Shown: in pieces, positions 7,155 through 15,299 of the stretch | Layout of the letters: each line of letters begins with the position of its first letter | Numbering within the stretch: position 1 is the stretch's first letter | Assembly (NCBI GenBank): GCA_023957375.1 | Contig: JAMLHB010000003.1 | Location: 255,830-319,829, forward strand | Reading direction: 5' to 3' | Origin: Flavobacteriales bacterium | GTDB taxonomy: Bacteria; Bacteroidota; Bacteroidia; Flavobacteriales_F; PHOS-HE28 | DNA: 64,000 nt | The notes under the pieces: generated by a model | What the model was told of the DNA's origin: nothing | Database searches by the model: none | What the model saw: the letters and a program-made list of their open reading frames with translations, nothing else | Translations under genes and position numbers: made by a program

Positions 7155-8561
7155 ATGAAGGAAGAGGCCTTGAGGGAATTGCTGTCGATACGCGCAGAGA
7201 ACGAATACGTTGAATTCAAGGAGGCAAAGTCCAATTTCCAATTTGAGAAGTTGGTAGACTACTGCGTTGCTCTTGGCAACGAGGGTGGCGGCTATGTGGT
7301 GCTTGGCGTCACGGACAAGCATCCCCGCAAGGTCGTCGGAACTCAGGCGTTCCAAGAACCCGAACGAACTGTTGCCGGGATCCACGAGCGTTTGCGCATC
7401 AAGGTCCGCCATTTTGAGTTCATCCTGCCCGAAGGCCGGGTCCTTGTGTTCCAAGCACCGAGCAGACCACGCGGTGGCTGGTACGATCACAACGGGAGGA
7501 TCCTGATGCGAGCAGGAGAGAGCTTAGTGACCATGTCTTCTGACCGCCTCAAAGAGATATTGGCCGAGGGTGGGCCCAGTTTCCTTGAGCGTCCCGCCAC
7601 CGAGGTACTACCCGAAGCGGATGTCATCGCCCAACTGGATGTGCAGAGCTTCTTCGACCTGCGGAAGATCCCGATGCCAGCAACACGCGGGGAGATCTTG
7701 AAGGCGTTCGCAAACCGCCATCTGATCGAGCCGGAGGGTACTGGGTACCTCATCACGAACATGGGCGCTTTACTGTTCGCGAAGGATATTGAACTGTTCC
7801 CATCTGTTGCACACAAAGCCCCGCGTGTTGTAGTCTATGAAGGAGCAACAAAGGCGAAGGTGAAGGATGGTAAAGATCGACAAGGGAAGCTGGGATATGC
7901 TGCGGGCTTCGAGCGCATGATCTCGTTCATCCAAGCAGAACTACCCGGCGAAGAGGAGTATCAGGGAGGCATACGGAACGTCAAGTATGCATATCCTATC
8001 AGGGCCATCCGCGAGTTGGTGGGAAACGCACTCGTGCATCAGGACCTGAATGAACATGGTAGTTCGGTTAAAGTGGAGGTCTTCTCAGATCGCATCGAGA
8101 TCAGCAACCCCGGCTTGCCGGTCCTGGCTGTTGAACGCTTTATTGATGAGGACCAGACGCGGAACCTGCAATTGGCTGCTGAGATGCGCCGCTTCAACCT
8201 GTATGAAGGCCGTGGACAGGGCATGGATGAAGTGGTATCGCTGATCGAGTTACACCAATTACCGCCTTATGGAGTTCGGTTGGGAACACGACAAACCACG
8301 GTCGTGCTCTCGCGCTATCGTCCACTAAAGAACCTAACGCAGGAGGAGAAGATATCGGCGGTGTACCAACATTGCGTGCTGCGCTATGTCACCAATCGCA
8401 TCACAAACAACGAATCCATCCGTGAGCGGTTCAAGGTCGAAGCCAAGAATTCTGCCGCGGCCACACGCCTGCTGGGCGATGCAGTGAAGTCAGGACAGAT
8501 CCGCTTGGTGGACCCGTCCGCCGGGTATCGCTCTTGGCGGTACGTCCCCTTCTGGGGATAG
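7155..8561 (+). CDS. Schlafen/AlbA_2-domain ATP-binding protein
   Basis: A 468-residue protein. Residues 1-120 are an AlbA_2/schlafen-type domain (E-N-E-Y-VEFKEA, then A-L-G-N-E-G-G-G-Y-VVLGV), a fold tied to nucleic-acid cleavage or binding. Residues about 270-395 are an HATPase-like region typical of these proteins (E-L-V-G-NALVHQDL, then EISNPG, D-E-D-Q-T-R-N, GRGQGMDEV). The C-terminal 70 residues look like a winged helix. The family is often annotated as transcriptional regulator or divergent AAA protein and is enriched in defence islands. The start at 7155 is chosen because a -7 box lies just upstream and the longer frame from 7104 would include it. Specific function unknown. Confidence 0.85.
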   Translation: MKEEALRELLSIRAENEYVEFKEAKSNFQFEKLVDYCVALGNEGGGYVVLGVTDKHPRKVVGTQAFQEPERTVAGIHERLRIKVRHFEFILPEGRVLVFQAPSRPRGGWYDHNGRILMRAGESLVTMSSDRLKEILAEGGPSFLERPATEVLPEADVIAQLDVQSFFDLRKIPMPATRGEILKAFANRHLIEPEGTGYLITNMGALLFAKDIELFPSVAHKAPRVVVYEGATKAKVKDGKDRQGKLGYAAGFERMISFIQAELPGEEEYQGGIRNVKYAYPIRAIRELVGNALVHQDLNEHGSSVKVEVFSDRIEISNPGLPVLAVERFIDEDQTRNLQLAAEMRRFNLYEGRGQGMDEVVSLIELHQLPPYGVRLGTRQTTVVLSRYRPLKNLTQEEKISAVYQHCVLRYVTNRITNNESIRERFKVEAKNSAAATRLLGDAVKSGQIRLVDPSAGYRSWRYVPFWG

Positions 8562-8864
8562 GAGTGTTGCTTGATGGAAGGCAGTGCAACCTGACTTGCT
8601 AACACAATATGTCGCTGACAATCAGTCTATTGATTGTTTGATGGTTGTTTGATATGAACAACTGGCCGATTGTTTGCACGCCGACCACCCAACGCGACCC
8701 GCATCCCCAAACATCCTTAGAGCTAAAAGGCTTTGGTCGTTTGATGGGTGTTTGATGCGTTTGGGATTGGACCGGAAAGCCCGGAGGCCGGTAATCCGGC
8801 CGAGGACTTGAAGGGGAAAGCCCGACGGCGAGTCTTCGAGCCGGAACGCCCAAAGCATCATCGC
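8562..8864. other. Gene-free stretch between convergent genes
   Basis: No gene is visible. It contains several TGTTTGATG-type direct repeats (8633-8660 and 8735-8765) and a CCGGAGGCCGGTAATCCGGCC inverted repeat near 8779-8800, which might act as a bidirectional terminator. Neither belongs to a family I recognise. Confidence 0.4.
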
Positions 8865-10346
8865 TCAATTCAAATTCAAATACGCCCCCAGCCCGTGCAC
8901 CCCGCCTTCCCGTCCATACCCGCTTTCCTTGTAGCCGCCAAACGGTGAGGTGGGATCGAACTTGTTGAAGGTGTTGGCCCAGACCACGCCGGCGCGCAGC
9001 TTGGTGGTCATGTTGAAGATCTTGCTGCCCTTGTCTGTCCACACGCCGGCGCTGAGGCCGTAGGGCGTGTTGTTGGCCTTTTGCAGGGCTTCTTCCATGG
9101 TGCGGAAGGTCTGGATGGCGAGCACGGGGCCGAAGATCTCCTCCTGGGTGATGCGCGCGCTTTGGGCCACGTTGGTGAAGAGCGTGGGGCGGCACCAGAA
9201 GCCTTTGCCGGGCAGCTCGCAGCTGCTCTGGTACATGTCGGCGCCTTCCTGCTGGCCCAGTTTGATGTACTTGTTGATGGTGCCGAGCTGCTCGCGGCTG
9301 TTGATGGCGCCGATGTCGGTGTTCTTGTCCAACGGGTCGCCCACCACCAAGCTCTTCATGCGGTGCTTGAGCTTGCGCACCACTTCGTCGTGTACGCTTT
9401 CCTCCACGTAGAGGCGGCTGCCGGCGCAGCACACGTGGCCTTGGTTGAAGTAGATGCCGTTGATGATGCCTTCCACGGCCTGGTCGATGGTGGCGTCGGC
9501 GAAGATGATGTTGGGGGCCTTGCCGCCGAGTTCGAGGGTGAGCTTCTTGCCGGTGCCAGCGGTGGCGCGCTGGATGAGCTTGCCCACGGCGGTGCTGCCG
9601 GTGAAGGCGATCTTGTTCACGTCCGGATGGTTGACGAGGGCCGCACCCGTGGACCCCGCGCCGGTGACGATGTTCACCACGCCATCGGGCAGTTCGGCCT
9701 CCTGGATCAGCTCCGCGAGCAGCAGTGCGGTGAGCGGGGTGGTCTCGGCGGGCTTCAGCACCACGGTGTTGCCGCAGGCCAGCGCGGGCGCGATCTTCCA
9801 CGCGGCCATCAACAGCGGGAAGTTCCACGGGACGATCTGCCCGGCCACGCCCAACGGCGCGACGGACTTGCCGGGGAAGGCGTAGGCCAGCTTATCGGCC
9901 CAGCCGGCGTAGTAGAAGAAGTGCGCGGCGGCTACGGGGATGTCGAAATCGCGGCTTTCCCGGATGGGCTTGCCGCCGTCCATGCTTTCCACCACGGCGA
10001 ACTGGCGGGCTTTTTCCTGCAGCAGCCGCGCGATGCGGTAGATGTACTTGCCGCGCTCGGCGGCGGGCATCTTGCTCCACACCGTGTCGTAGGCTTTGCG
10101 GGCGGCCTTCACGGCGGCGTCCACATCAGCCTCGCTGGCCTCGGCGATGCGGGCGAGCTTCTGCTCGTTGGCGGGGTTGATGGTATCGAAGTACTTGCCC
10201 GACTTCGGCTTCTGCCACTTGCCGTTGATGAAGAGCTCGTATTGCGCGTTGATCTTAACGTGATCAGCGGATTCGGGGGCGGGAGCGAGTTGCCAGTCGA
10301 TGGGCTTCTCGCTAAGGCGGGCTGGAGACATCTTCTTGGTTGCCAT
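8865..10346 (-). CDS. NAD(P)-dependent aldehyde dehydrogenase
   Basis: A 493-residue full-length ALDH that oxidises an aldehyde to the carboxylate; substrate not predictable. Visible residues are the SPF-type cofactor region PWNFPL at 173-178, K198 in VVLKPAETTP, FTGSTAVG at 248-255, catalytic Glu272 in LELGGK, and the nucleophile Cys306 in GHVCCAGS. It has a 50-residue N-terminal extension (DWQLAPAPES, then FINGKWQKPKSG) before NPAN at 57-60. That stretch is the part duplicated in two truncated copies at 11109-11307 and 14307-14467. The -7 element TACATTTG sits 4 nt before the ATG. Confidence 0.95.
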   Translation of the reverse strand: MATKKMSPARLSEKPIDWQLAPAPESADHVKINAQYELFINGKWQKPKSGKYFDTINPANEQKLARIAEASEADVDAAVKAARKAYDTVWSKMPAAERGKYIYRIARLLQEKARQFAVVESMDGGKPIRESRDFDIPVAAAHFFYYAGWADKLAYAFPGKSVAPLGVAGQIVPWNFPLLMAAWKIAPALACGNTVVLKPAETTPLTALLLAELIQEAELPDGVVNIVTGAGSTGAALVNHPDVNKIAFTGSTAVGKLIQRATAGTGKKLTLELGGKAPNIIFADATIDQAVEGIINGIYFNQGHVCCAGSRLYVEESVHDEVVRKLKHRMKSLVVGDPLDKNTDIGAINSREQLGTINKYIKLGQQEGADMYQSSCELPGKGFWCRPTLFTNVAQSARITQEEIFGPVLAIQTFRTMEEALQKANNTPYGLSAGVWTDKGSKIFNMTTKLRAGVVWANTFNKFDPTSPFGGYKESGYGREGGVHGLGAYLNLN

Positions 10347-10350
10347 GGGT

Positions 10351-10358
10351 CAAATGTA
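10351..10358 (-). promoter_or_regulatory. -7 element TACATTTG of the ALDH gene
   Basis: Exact TAnnTTTG match on the minus strand, 4 nt from the ATG at 10346, so the mRNA should be nearly leaderless. Confidence 0.62.
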
Positions 10359-10382
10359 GACCGATGGACTTTTGCATTGCCC

Positions 10383-11050
10383 CTAGAGCACGCTGCCGAA
10401 CCGATAGCCGCAACCCACCAGCAGGCTCACCGCATTCGTGCGGATGCTGCCATCGTCGATAACCGGCAAGGCGCTGATGTTGCTGAGACCCTTGTCATAG
10501 CGCACTTCGGCTTGCAGGGCTACTGCTGGGCTCAACGGGAACGCACCTCCAAGGCTCGCACTGAGCCCTATGTCCCATTGTTTCAGATCGTCGGTATTGT
10601 CGTACGAGGGGAGGACGGCCTCATCGCCGAAGGACTGCCGCGATCGGAGCAGCAACCCAGCGTACGGACCGCAGCCGACCAGGAGGCGCGCCTTGCTGCC
10701 GAAGGAGGCTTGCGCCATCACAGGGACCACGAGATAGTCCAACGCATTGCGCTATTGACCTGTCTGAGCAGGTTGCCATTGATGTCCGTGAAGGTTACTT
10801 CCTGGAACATACCCTTGCGTTGGTAACCGAGCCCTGCCCGAACACCAAAGCGATGCGAAACGGCGTAGTGAAAGTTCACGGCTGCCGAAGGGCCGAAAAG
10901 CGGGTCTGTGGAATCAATGAGCTTGTTGCCTCGCAGCCAGCCCATGCCAGGGCCGATCTGCGTGGCTACTTCGCATCGACCGGCCTGTCCGACCACTACC
11001 GAAGAACAGATCAGGGCGGTGATCACAAGTGAAGTGGTTCGAGCGAACAT
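10383..11050 (-). pseudogene. PorT-like outer membrane beta-barrel gene with a frameshift
   Basis: Two adjacent minus-strand frames together give one beta-barrel protein of about 220 residues. The 5' part (11050 down to about 10745) has a signal peptide (MFARTTSLVITALICSSVVVG) and strands such as AVSHRFGVRAGLGYQRKGMF. The 3' part (about 10742 to 10383) continues with DYLVVPVMAQ, then KARLLVGCGPYAGLLL and a terminal VGCGYRFG strand. The break is near 10738-10745, where one T is missing from CGTTGGAC; adding it would restore L-D-Y-L-V. It could be a real inactivation or a sequencing error. The gene lies between intact ALDH and a truncated ALDH copy. Confidence 0.75.
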
Positions 11051-11108
11051 GGGTGATGGTTTTGGCCTATGGAACGACCGCAGGCTCCCGTTATTGCCAG
11101 ATGCTTGA

Positions 11109-11307
11109 TCGTTGGCGGGGTTGATGATGTCGAATTACGACTCCCTGAGTCCTGAGCTTGCCGAAAGGTCGAACGGATGCCGCTCTTGGGCTTCTGCCAC
11201 TTGCCGCCGATGAAGAGCTCGTACTGCGGCTTGATGGTGAAGTGGTCCTTGCTTTCGGGGGCGGGCGACAATGCCCACTCGATGGACTTCTTGGCCTTGG
11301 TGGTCAT
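11109..11307 (-). pseudogene. Truncated ALDH 5' end, copy 2
   Basis: From the ATG at 11307 about 43 codons align with the start of the intact ALDH (WALSPAPESKDH, then YELFIGGKWQKPKSG). A roughly 40-bp insertion carrying a CTGAGCTTGCCGAAAGG-type repeat follows (about 11137-11178) and shifts the frame. The homology then resumes for FDIINPAN and stops at 11109, within a few bases of where copy 3 stops. It has diverged from the intact gene at many positions, so it is not a recent local duplication. Confidence 0.85.
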
Positions 11308-11340
11308 GGTTGTAAGGCTTAATCCTTTGAGCAGGTGGTG

Positions 11341-13302
11341 TCAGTTACCAAGGATGATGGTGCTACGAACGATCGTACCCTCGCTGATCAGGGACAGTAC
11401 GTAAACACCCGATGCGATAGAAGCAGTATGCATTTCGAGTTGATTCCATCCGGGCGAGAGGACGATCGACCGCGCCGACGCGACCAACTGACCCATGTAG
11501 TTCAACAAATCCCAATCGAAGGTCTTCGATTCACCATCCATGAGCCTAACTCCAATGGTATTGTTGTTCCGATCGGCCACCACCGCTACGCGCACCTCTT
11601 GCTCCTTGATGCGCCCGTGCTCCGGTGCCGATGCTTCCGGCATGGTTGGTTGCACCATCAGCCCGATGCTCCTGCCATTGCCTTGTTGGGCGCTCTTGAC
11701 TTCCATTTCACAGCCCAGTGGATCGATCGAGGCATGGAACTCGCTTCCATGGGATGCATGGAAGCCTGGCTTAAGCTCAATGGAAGATCCCGCGTGCATT
11801 TCAACATGCACACCAGGGTTCACGGTAAAGCGTGCTTCGTTGATCATCGGATCGGCAAATGAGGCACCGGGACCAGCAGATGGATCGATCACGAGATCCC
11901 GCTTGGCAGCGAAGTTTTGATCGTAGACCACATCGCGATTGAAGAGTGTGAGGTCGAAACATTCGCGTTGCCACTGCGCCGCTACCACATCGGCCAGGCC
12001 GTATTGCTCCACCGAACCCTGAATGCCGTTGCTGTACGGCATGATCCGGCAAGCGTAATAGTCCATCACCATGTCGTACACGTTCGGTGGCGATCCCATG
12101 TCGTCGAAGGCCTGTAGCCACATCCACGCCAGGCTGGAACGGTTGAGCGTACCCACGCCGTTGTAGGACGGGCGGTAGGCGATGTCATCATCGCCGGAGA
12201 CCGAAGCGTGGAACTGCGGGCAGCCATCGCCATCGTTCCCCGCGTACACGTTCTGCGTGAAGGTGTTGCGGAAGCGCAACATGTCCGTCCCGTTGAAGTA
12301 GACTGGTCCGCCAGAAGGGATCTCACGATCGTGAGTGGCGCGGAGCATCAGAAAATCGGTCACCGCATGGCTGATGTCCTCGTAGTCGTTCGGTTCGCTA
12401 CCGTGGCGCTCTGTGCAGGTCTCCCTTCGCCAACCAAAGTGAGTCCATTGATAGGCTCCATTGTCGAACTCGGTGACATAGCGTTCGCTCTGGCTATTGT
12501 GATACCATGTCCCGAAAAGCTGATAACATTCAGCCTCATCATTGATTATGCTGAAATACCGATCCGCAATAGCGGCCGCCATTGAGAGGTAAGTAGAATT
12601 AGGTGCAGCCTCACCGAGATAGTAGAGCGCCGTTCCGATGCCTGATTGAAAGTTCAGATGACCTGCTCTTGCGTTAGAACCTGGACTCGATTCTGTCGCA
12701 AAGCAGAGGTCATCATCGATCCAATACCCAGGCGACCAAACGTACCAGTCCAAGGTCTGTTCGGTGCGCACACGCAGCCATTCGGCGAATTCTCCAACGG
12801 TCGTCCAAGTGTCAAAGCTATTTGACGTGATGGGCGTACCTGGGAACTGTGGGAGCGGCGTGGCGTCCAGGTCTGATTGCTCGATCTGCACCATGTGCAC
12901 GAAATGCCCCAGCGCAGCCATGACGTCCCCGTCCTGGTAAATGTGCGTTGACCAGCGCGGTGCATTGAAGTCGTATCCCTGTATTTGGTAGATCCAAGAT
13001 GGGCTGATGCCCAATTCATCCCAGCGGTGCTCCTGGATGCAGATAGCTCGATTGATGAACTTGAAGAGGTAAGCTAGATCGCCGGTAGTCTCGTACATGT
13101 GGAGGTACGACTCGAGGACAAAGGCGGTACCGTCACCGTAAGTACTTCCAATCTCATCAGCAAGAGGAATCGGGGAGGTGTTGCTCATCGCGCATGGATG
13201 AGTAATTGCTTCGATGTAAGCATCCTCTGAAAGATCGTATTGGGCTTTGATCTCGTATCCGGACGATCCTGGGCCGGTGTTCTCAAAAAAGGGAGACGCC
13301 AA
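11341..13302 (-). CDS. Large secreted-type protein, helical toroid-like domain, coathanger-like domain, T9SS domain
   Basis: A 653-codon frame. Residues 30-450 are rich in paired helices with aromatic and acidic motifs (DGDVMAALGHFVHM, WSPGYWIDDDL, GIGTALYYLGEA, NDYEDISHAVTDFL), as in alpha/alpha-toroid glycan-active enzymes; this is fold-level inference only. Around 490-525 is an AGSSIELKPGFHASHGSEF segment of the three-strand coathanger type that often precedes the sorting signal. The last 80 residues are a T9SS sorting domain (WDLLNYMGQLV, SGVYVLSL). The frame starts at TTG with a stop directly upstream and lacks a signal peptide. An upstream frame from 13354 (hydrophobic V-I-G-V-V-V-G-V-S-L-F) runs into it at a run of six T at 13285-13290, so a one-base slip may hide the true start. 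Confidence 0.75.
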   Translation of the reverse strand: MASPFFENTGPGSSGYEIKAQYDLSEDAYIEAITHPCAMSNTSPIPLADEIGSTYGDGTAFVLESYLHMYETTGDLAYLFKFINRAICIQEHRWDELGISPSWIYQIQGYDFNAPRWSTHIYQDGDVMAALGHFVHMVQIEQSDLDATPLPQFPGTPITSNSFDTWTTVGEFAEWLRVRTEQTLDWYVWSPGYWIDDDLCFATESSPGSNARAGHLNFQSGIGTALYYLGEAAPNSTYLSMAAAIADRYFSIINDEAECYQLFGTWYHNSQSERYVTEFDNGAYQWTHFGWRRETCTERHGSEPNDYEDISHAVTDFLMLRATHDREIPSGGPVYFNGTDMLRFRNTFTQNVYAGNDGDGCPQFHASVSGDDDIAYRPSYNGVGTLNRSSLAWMWLQAFDDMGSPPNVYDMVMDYYACRIMPYSNGIQGSVEQYGLADVVAAQWQRECFDLTLFNRDVVYDQNFAAKRDLVIDPSAGPGASFADPMINEARFTVNPGVHVEMHAGSSIELKPGFHASHGSEFHASIDPLGCEMEVKSAQQGNGRSIGLMVQPTMPEASAPEHGRIKEQEVRVAVVADRNNNTIGVRLMDGESKTFDWDLLNYMGQLVASARSIVLSPGWNQLEMHTASIASGVYVLSLISEGTIVRSTIILGN

Positions 13303-13409
13303 CTACGACGCCAATGACCCTGAAGCGAACCCTGTAGCCATTGTCATTCATCATGGCTCTCCTCATGTAGTAAAGACGAACGAAAGATGCTTTGGACCCT
13401 TTGCACGGT

Positions 13410-14210
13410 TCATTTGAAGAAGAATATCAGGTTTAATTCCAAGTCGTTCAGAAGGATGGAATTGTTGCTCAGAAATCCTGACCCGACGATCTCGTTGAAA
13501 TGGGCTTCTTCTCTATATGGTGCGATCGGCCCCGGGTGCTCTACGATGTCGTAGCTTGAATTTCCGGAAATACTACCGAACAAGTTGAAGTGGGCCGCCC
13601 CTGAGGCCATCCAGTTCTTGATCCTGAGGGAGAAATTAGGTCCAACTTGAAGGAACAGGATCTGGGCCCGTACAGTCTGGGTAGAACGGAAACCAAATAG
13701 AGTGTCAGCGTATTGCTTCAGGTAGTCCCGGTGTGCATAGTAGACCGACGGTCCGACGGAAAGGATGAAGGACGGTCTGTCGAACGCTTTGGGCGAGAGC
13801 AGATAGTAGGCCCATGAAAGTCGGGCGAGAAAATCCTTGGACGTGCCAAATGATGATTCACCATACTCATCATCGAAATGGGGGGTTTGATCTCGATACG
13901 TAAGGGTCAATGAGCTAAAGCTGCGATGGTTCCTTTCACCCAATAGGCTTAACGTGAAGAAACCCGGTGAGTATTCTGGATGACCGATGAACGCTGCCAT
14001 CGCTGGAGGATCTGTTGTGGGCTTTTGATAGGCGTTCATTGTACATAACCCAAGACGACCAACCCCAAAACCCCAAAGCCACTGCCTTTCGGCTCCGACA
14101 GGAAAACGCTTGATCGCTGTGGAATCGGACGTTGATGATCCGACACTATTCACTTGCGCCTTAAGTAAGTCAACACCGCTGACCACTATCACCAACAGCA
14201 GCCACAGCAT
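13410..14210 (-). CDS. Outer membrane beta-barrel-like protein
   Basis: A 266-residue exported protein. The start at 14210 (MLWLLLVIVVSGVDLLKAQ) gives a signal peptide; the frame extends to 14264 without one. Alternating aromatic and polar strands follow (FFTLSLLGERN, SSLTLTYRD, FILSVGPSVYYAHRD, ILFLQVGPNFSLRIKN), and the end LELNLIFFFK has the terminal aromatic typical of outer membrane barrels. No family identified. With the toroid-like gene it fills the space between truncated ALDH copies 2 and 3. Confidence 0.7.
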   Translation of the reverse strand: MLWLLLVIVVSGVDLLKAQVNSVGSSTSDSTAIKRFPVGAERQWLWGFGVGRLGLCTMNAYQKPTTDPPAMAAFIGHPEYSPGFFTLSLLGERNHRSFSSLTLTYRDQTPHFDDEYGESSFGTSKDFLARLSWAYYLLSPKAFDRPSFILSVGPSVYYAHRDYLKQYADTLFGFRSTQTVRAQILFLQVGPNFSLRIKNWMASGAAHFNLFGSISGNSSYDIVEHPGPIAPYREEAHFNEIVGSGFLSNNSILLNDLELNLIFFFK

Positions 14211-14306
14211 CCTACGTGCCGAAGCTCGACCTATGGAGCCACATGGACAGCCGGCTAAGTCCATCGATGCTGGTTGGTGATCACATGAAAGGGCTCAATT
14301 GAGAGA

Positions 14307-14467
14307 TGCTCATTGGCGGGGTTGATCGTGTCGAAGTACTTGCCCGACTTCGGCTTCACCCACTTGCCGCCGATGAAGAGGTCATACTGCGGTTTGAGGG
14401 TGAAATGGTCCTTGCTTTCGGGGGCGGGGGAGAGTTGCCAGTCCAAGGTTTTCTTCTTCGTTGCCAT
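14307..14467 (-). pseudogene. Truncated ALDH 5' end, copy 3, with its promoter
   Basis: From the ATG at 14467, 53 codons align with intact ALDH (DWQLSPAPES, GGKWVKPKSGKYFDTINPANE), then homology stops at 14307 and unrelated sequence follows. The copy has its own -7 element TATCTTTG 5 nt upstream, so the duplicated piece includes promoter, start and first 53 codons. Its termination point matches copy 2 to within 3 bp relative to the intact gene. Confidence 0.9.
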
Positions 14468-14472
14468 TGGCT

Positions 14473-14480
14473 CAAAGATA
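14473..14480 (-). promoter_or_regulatory. -7 element TATCTTTG before truncated ALDH copy 3
   Basis: Exact TAnnTTTG match, 5 nt before the ATG at 14467. It may drive the genes downstream (13410-14210 and beyond) even though the ALDH piece is dead. Confidence 0.55.
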
Positions 14481-14535
14481 GCGGCCCGCGCACCTTTCCT
14501 TCCGCCAATTGTTCCTTGGGCATCACGCCATCACC

Positions 14536-15183
14536 ATGGATAAGTTGATCGGTCCCCACGTTCACGCCTATCTGCACCATCCGTTGCTTTCCTCTGGTGA
14601 GGAGATGCTCAACCATACGATCGCACACCTGATCCAAACCGGTGCATTGGCCGTGGATCATAGCCGTGTGCATCTGGGCCATGGCGAACATCACATTGTC
14701 TCCCGCCTGTTCCTTTCCCGGGCCAAAGACCCCGCTGCGCTGGCCGGTCCTGAAGCCTACGTCTTGGGCCTCTTTCCTGCGGACCATCCGTTTTCCCTGG
14801 CTGATATGCGGCGGATGATCGGCCATGCCATGCCGGAGCCACACCATACCCATGCCTTCAAAACAGGGCCCATGAAGGAGCATTTGCTACAACTGGGCCT
14901 TCTCACCTCGGACCACATGGACTCACCCGAAGGCCGGGCGGCCTATCGACGGGTGTCGCATTTGTTGCACGCTTTCGAGCAAGACGAGGACATCCTGCTG
15001 AATGACCCCGGCAAATTGAGCGCCCGCTTGAAGGAACTGGGCAGCAATGTGGTGTTGTTGCACTGGCACCTGCGTGACAAGCTACGGGAGCTTCCCGGCG
15101 TGGACACCCTGACAAAGACCGTGTTGGTCATCCAACGCTTCTTGGAGAGCGGCGGCTTCTACCACGAGCGGAGAATGGGGTGA
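14536..15183 (+). CDS. Conserved-looking hypothetical protein, His-rich, helical
   Basis: A 215-residue cytoplasmic protein with no family I recognise. The ATG at 14536 (MDKLIGPHVHAYLHH) follows a non-coding spacer; a start 27 nt earlier is possible. It is rich in His and Leu (HLGHGEHHIVSRLFL, AMPEPHHTHAF) and predicted helical, with no signal peptide or membrane segment. It is codirectional with dinB 116 bp downstream and could be co-transcribed with it. Confidence 0.65.
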   Translation: MDKLIGPHVHAYLHHPLLSSGEEMLNHTIAHLIQTGALAVDHSRVHLGHGEHHIVSRLFLSRAKDPAALAGPEAYVLGLFPADHPFSLADMRRMIGHAMPEPHHTHAFKTGPMKEHLLQLGLLTSDHMDSPEGRAAYRRVSHLLHAFEQDEDILLNDPGKLSARLKELGSNVVLLHWHLRDKLRELPGVDTLTKTVLVIQRFLESGGFYHERRMG

Positions 15184-15299
15184 GGCAGAAGAGTGACTGG
15201 TGATTGGAGGTCTCCCGTTTCACATTTCACTTTTCACTTTTCCAGTAGCTATCTTATGGCATCCAAAGTTGACGGCATCCCCGTCGATCGCAAACGGCC

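Noticed and set aside
9081..10826. 581-codon open frame on the plus strand
   Set aside because: It lies antisense to the intact ALDH gene; its Gly/Ala/Val-rich composition is the usual shadow of a GC-rich gene.
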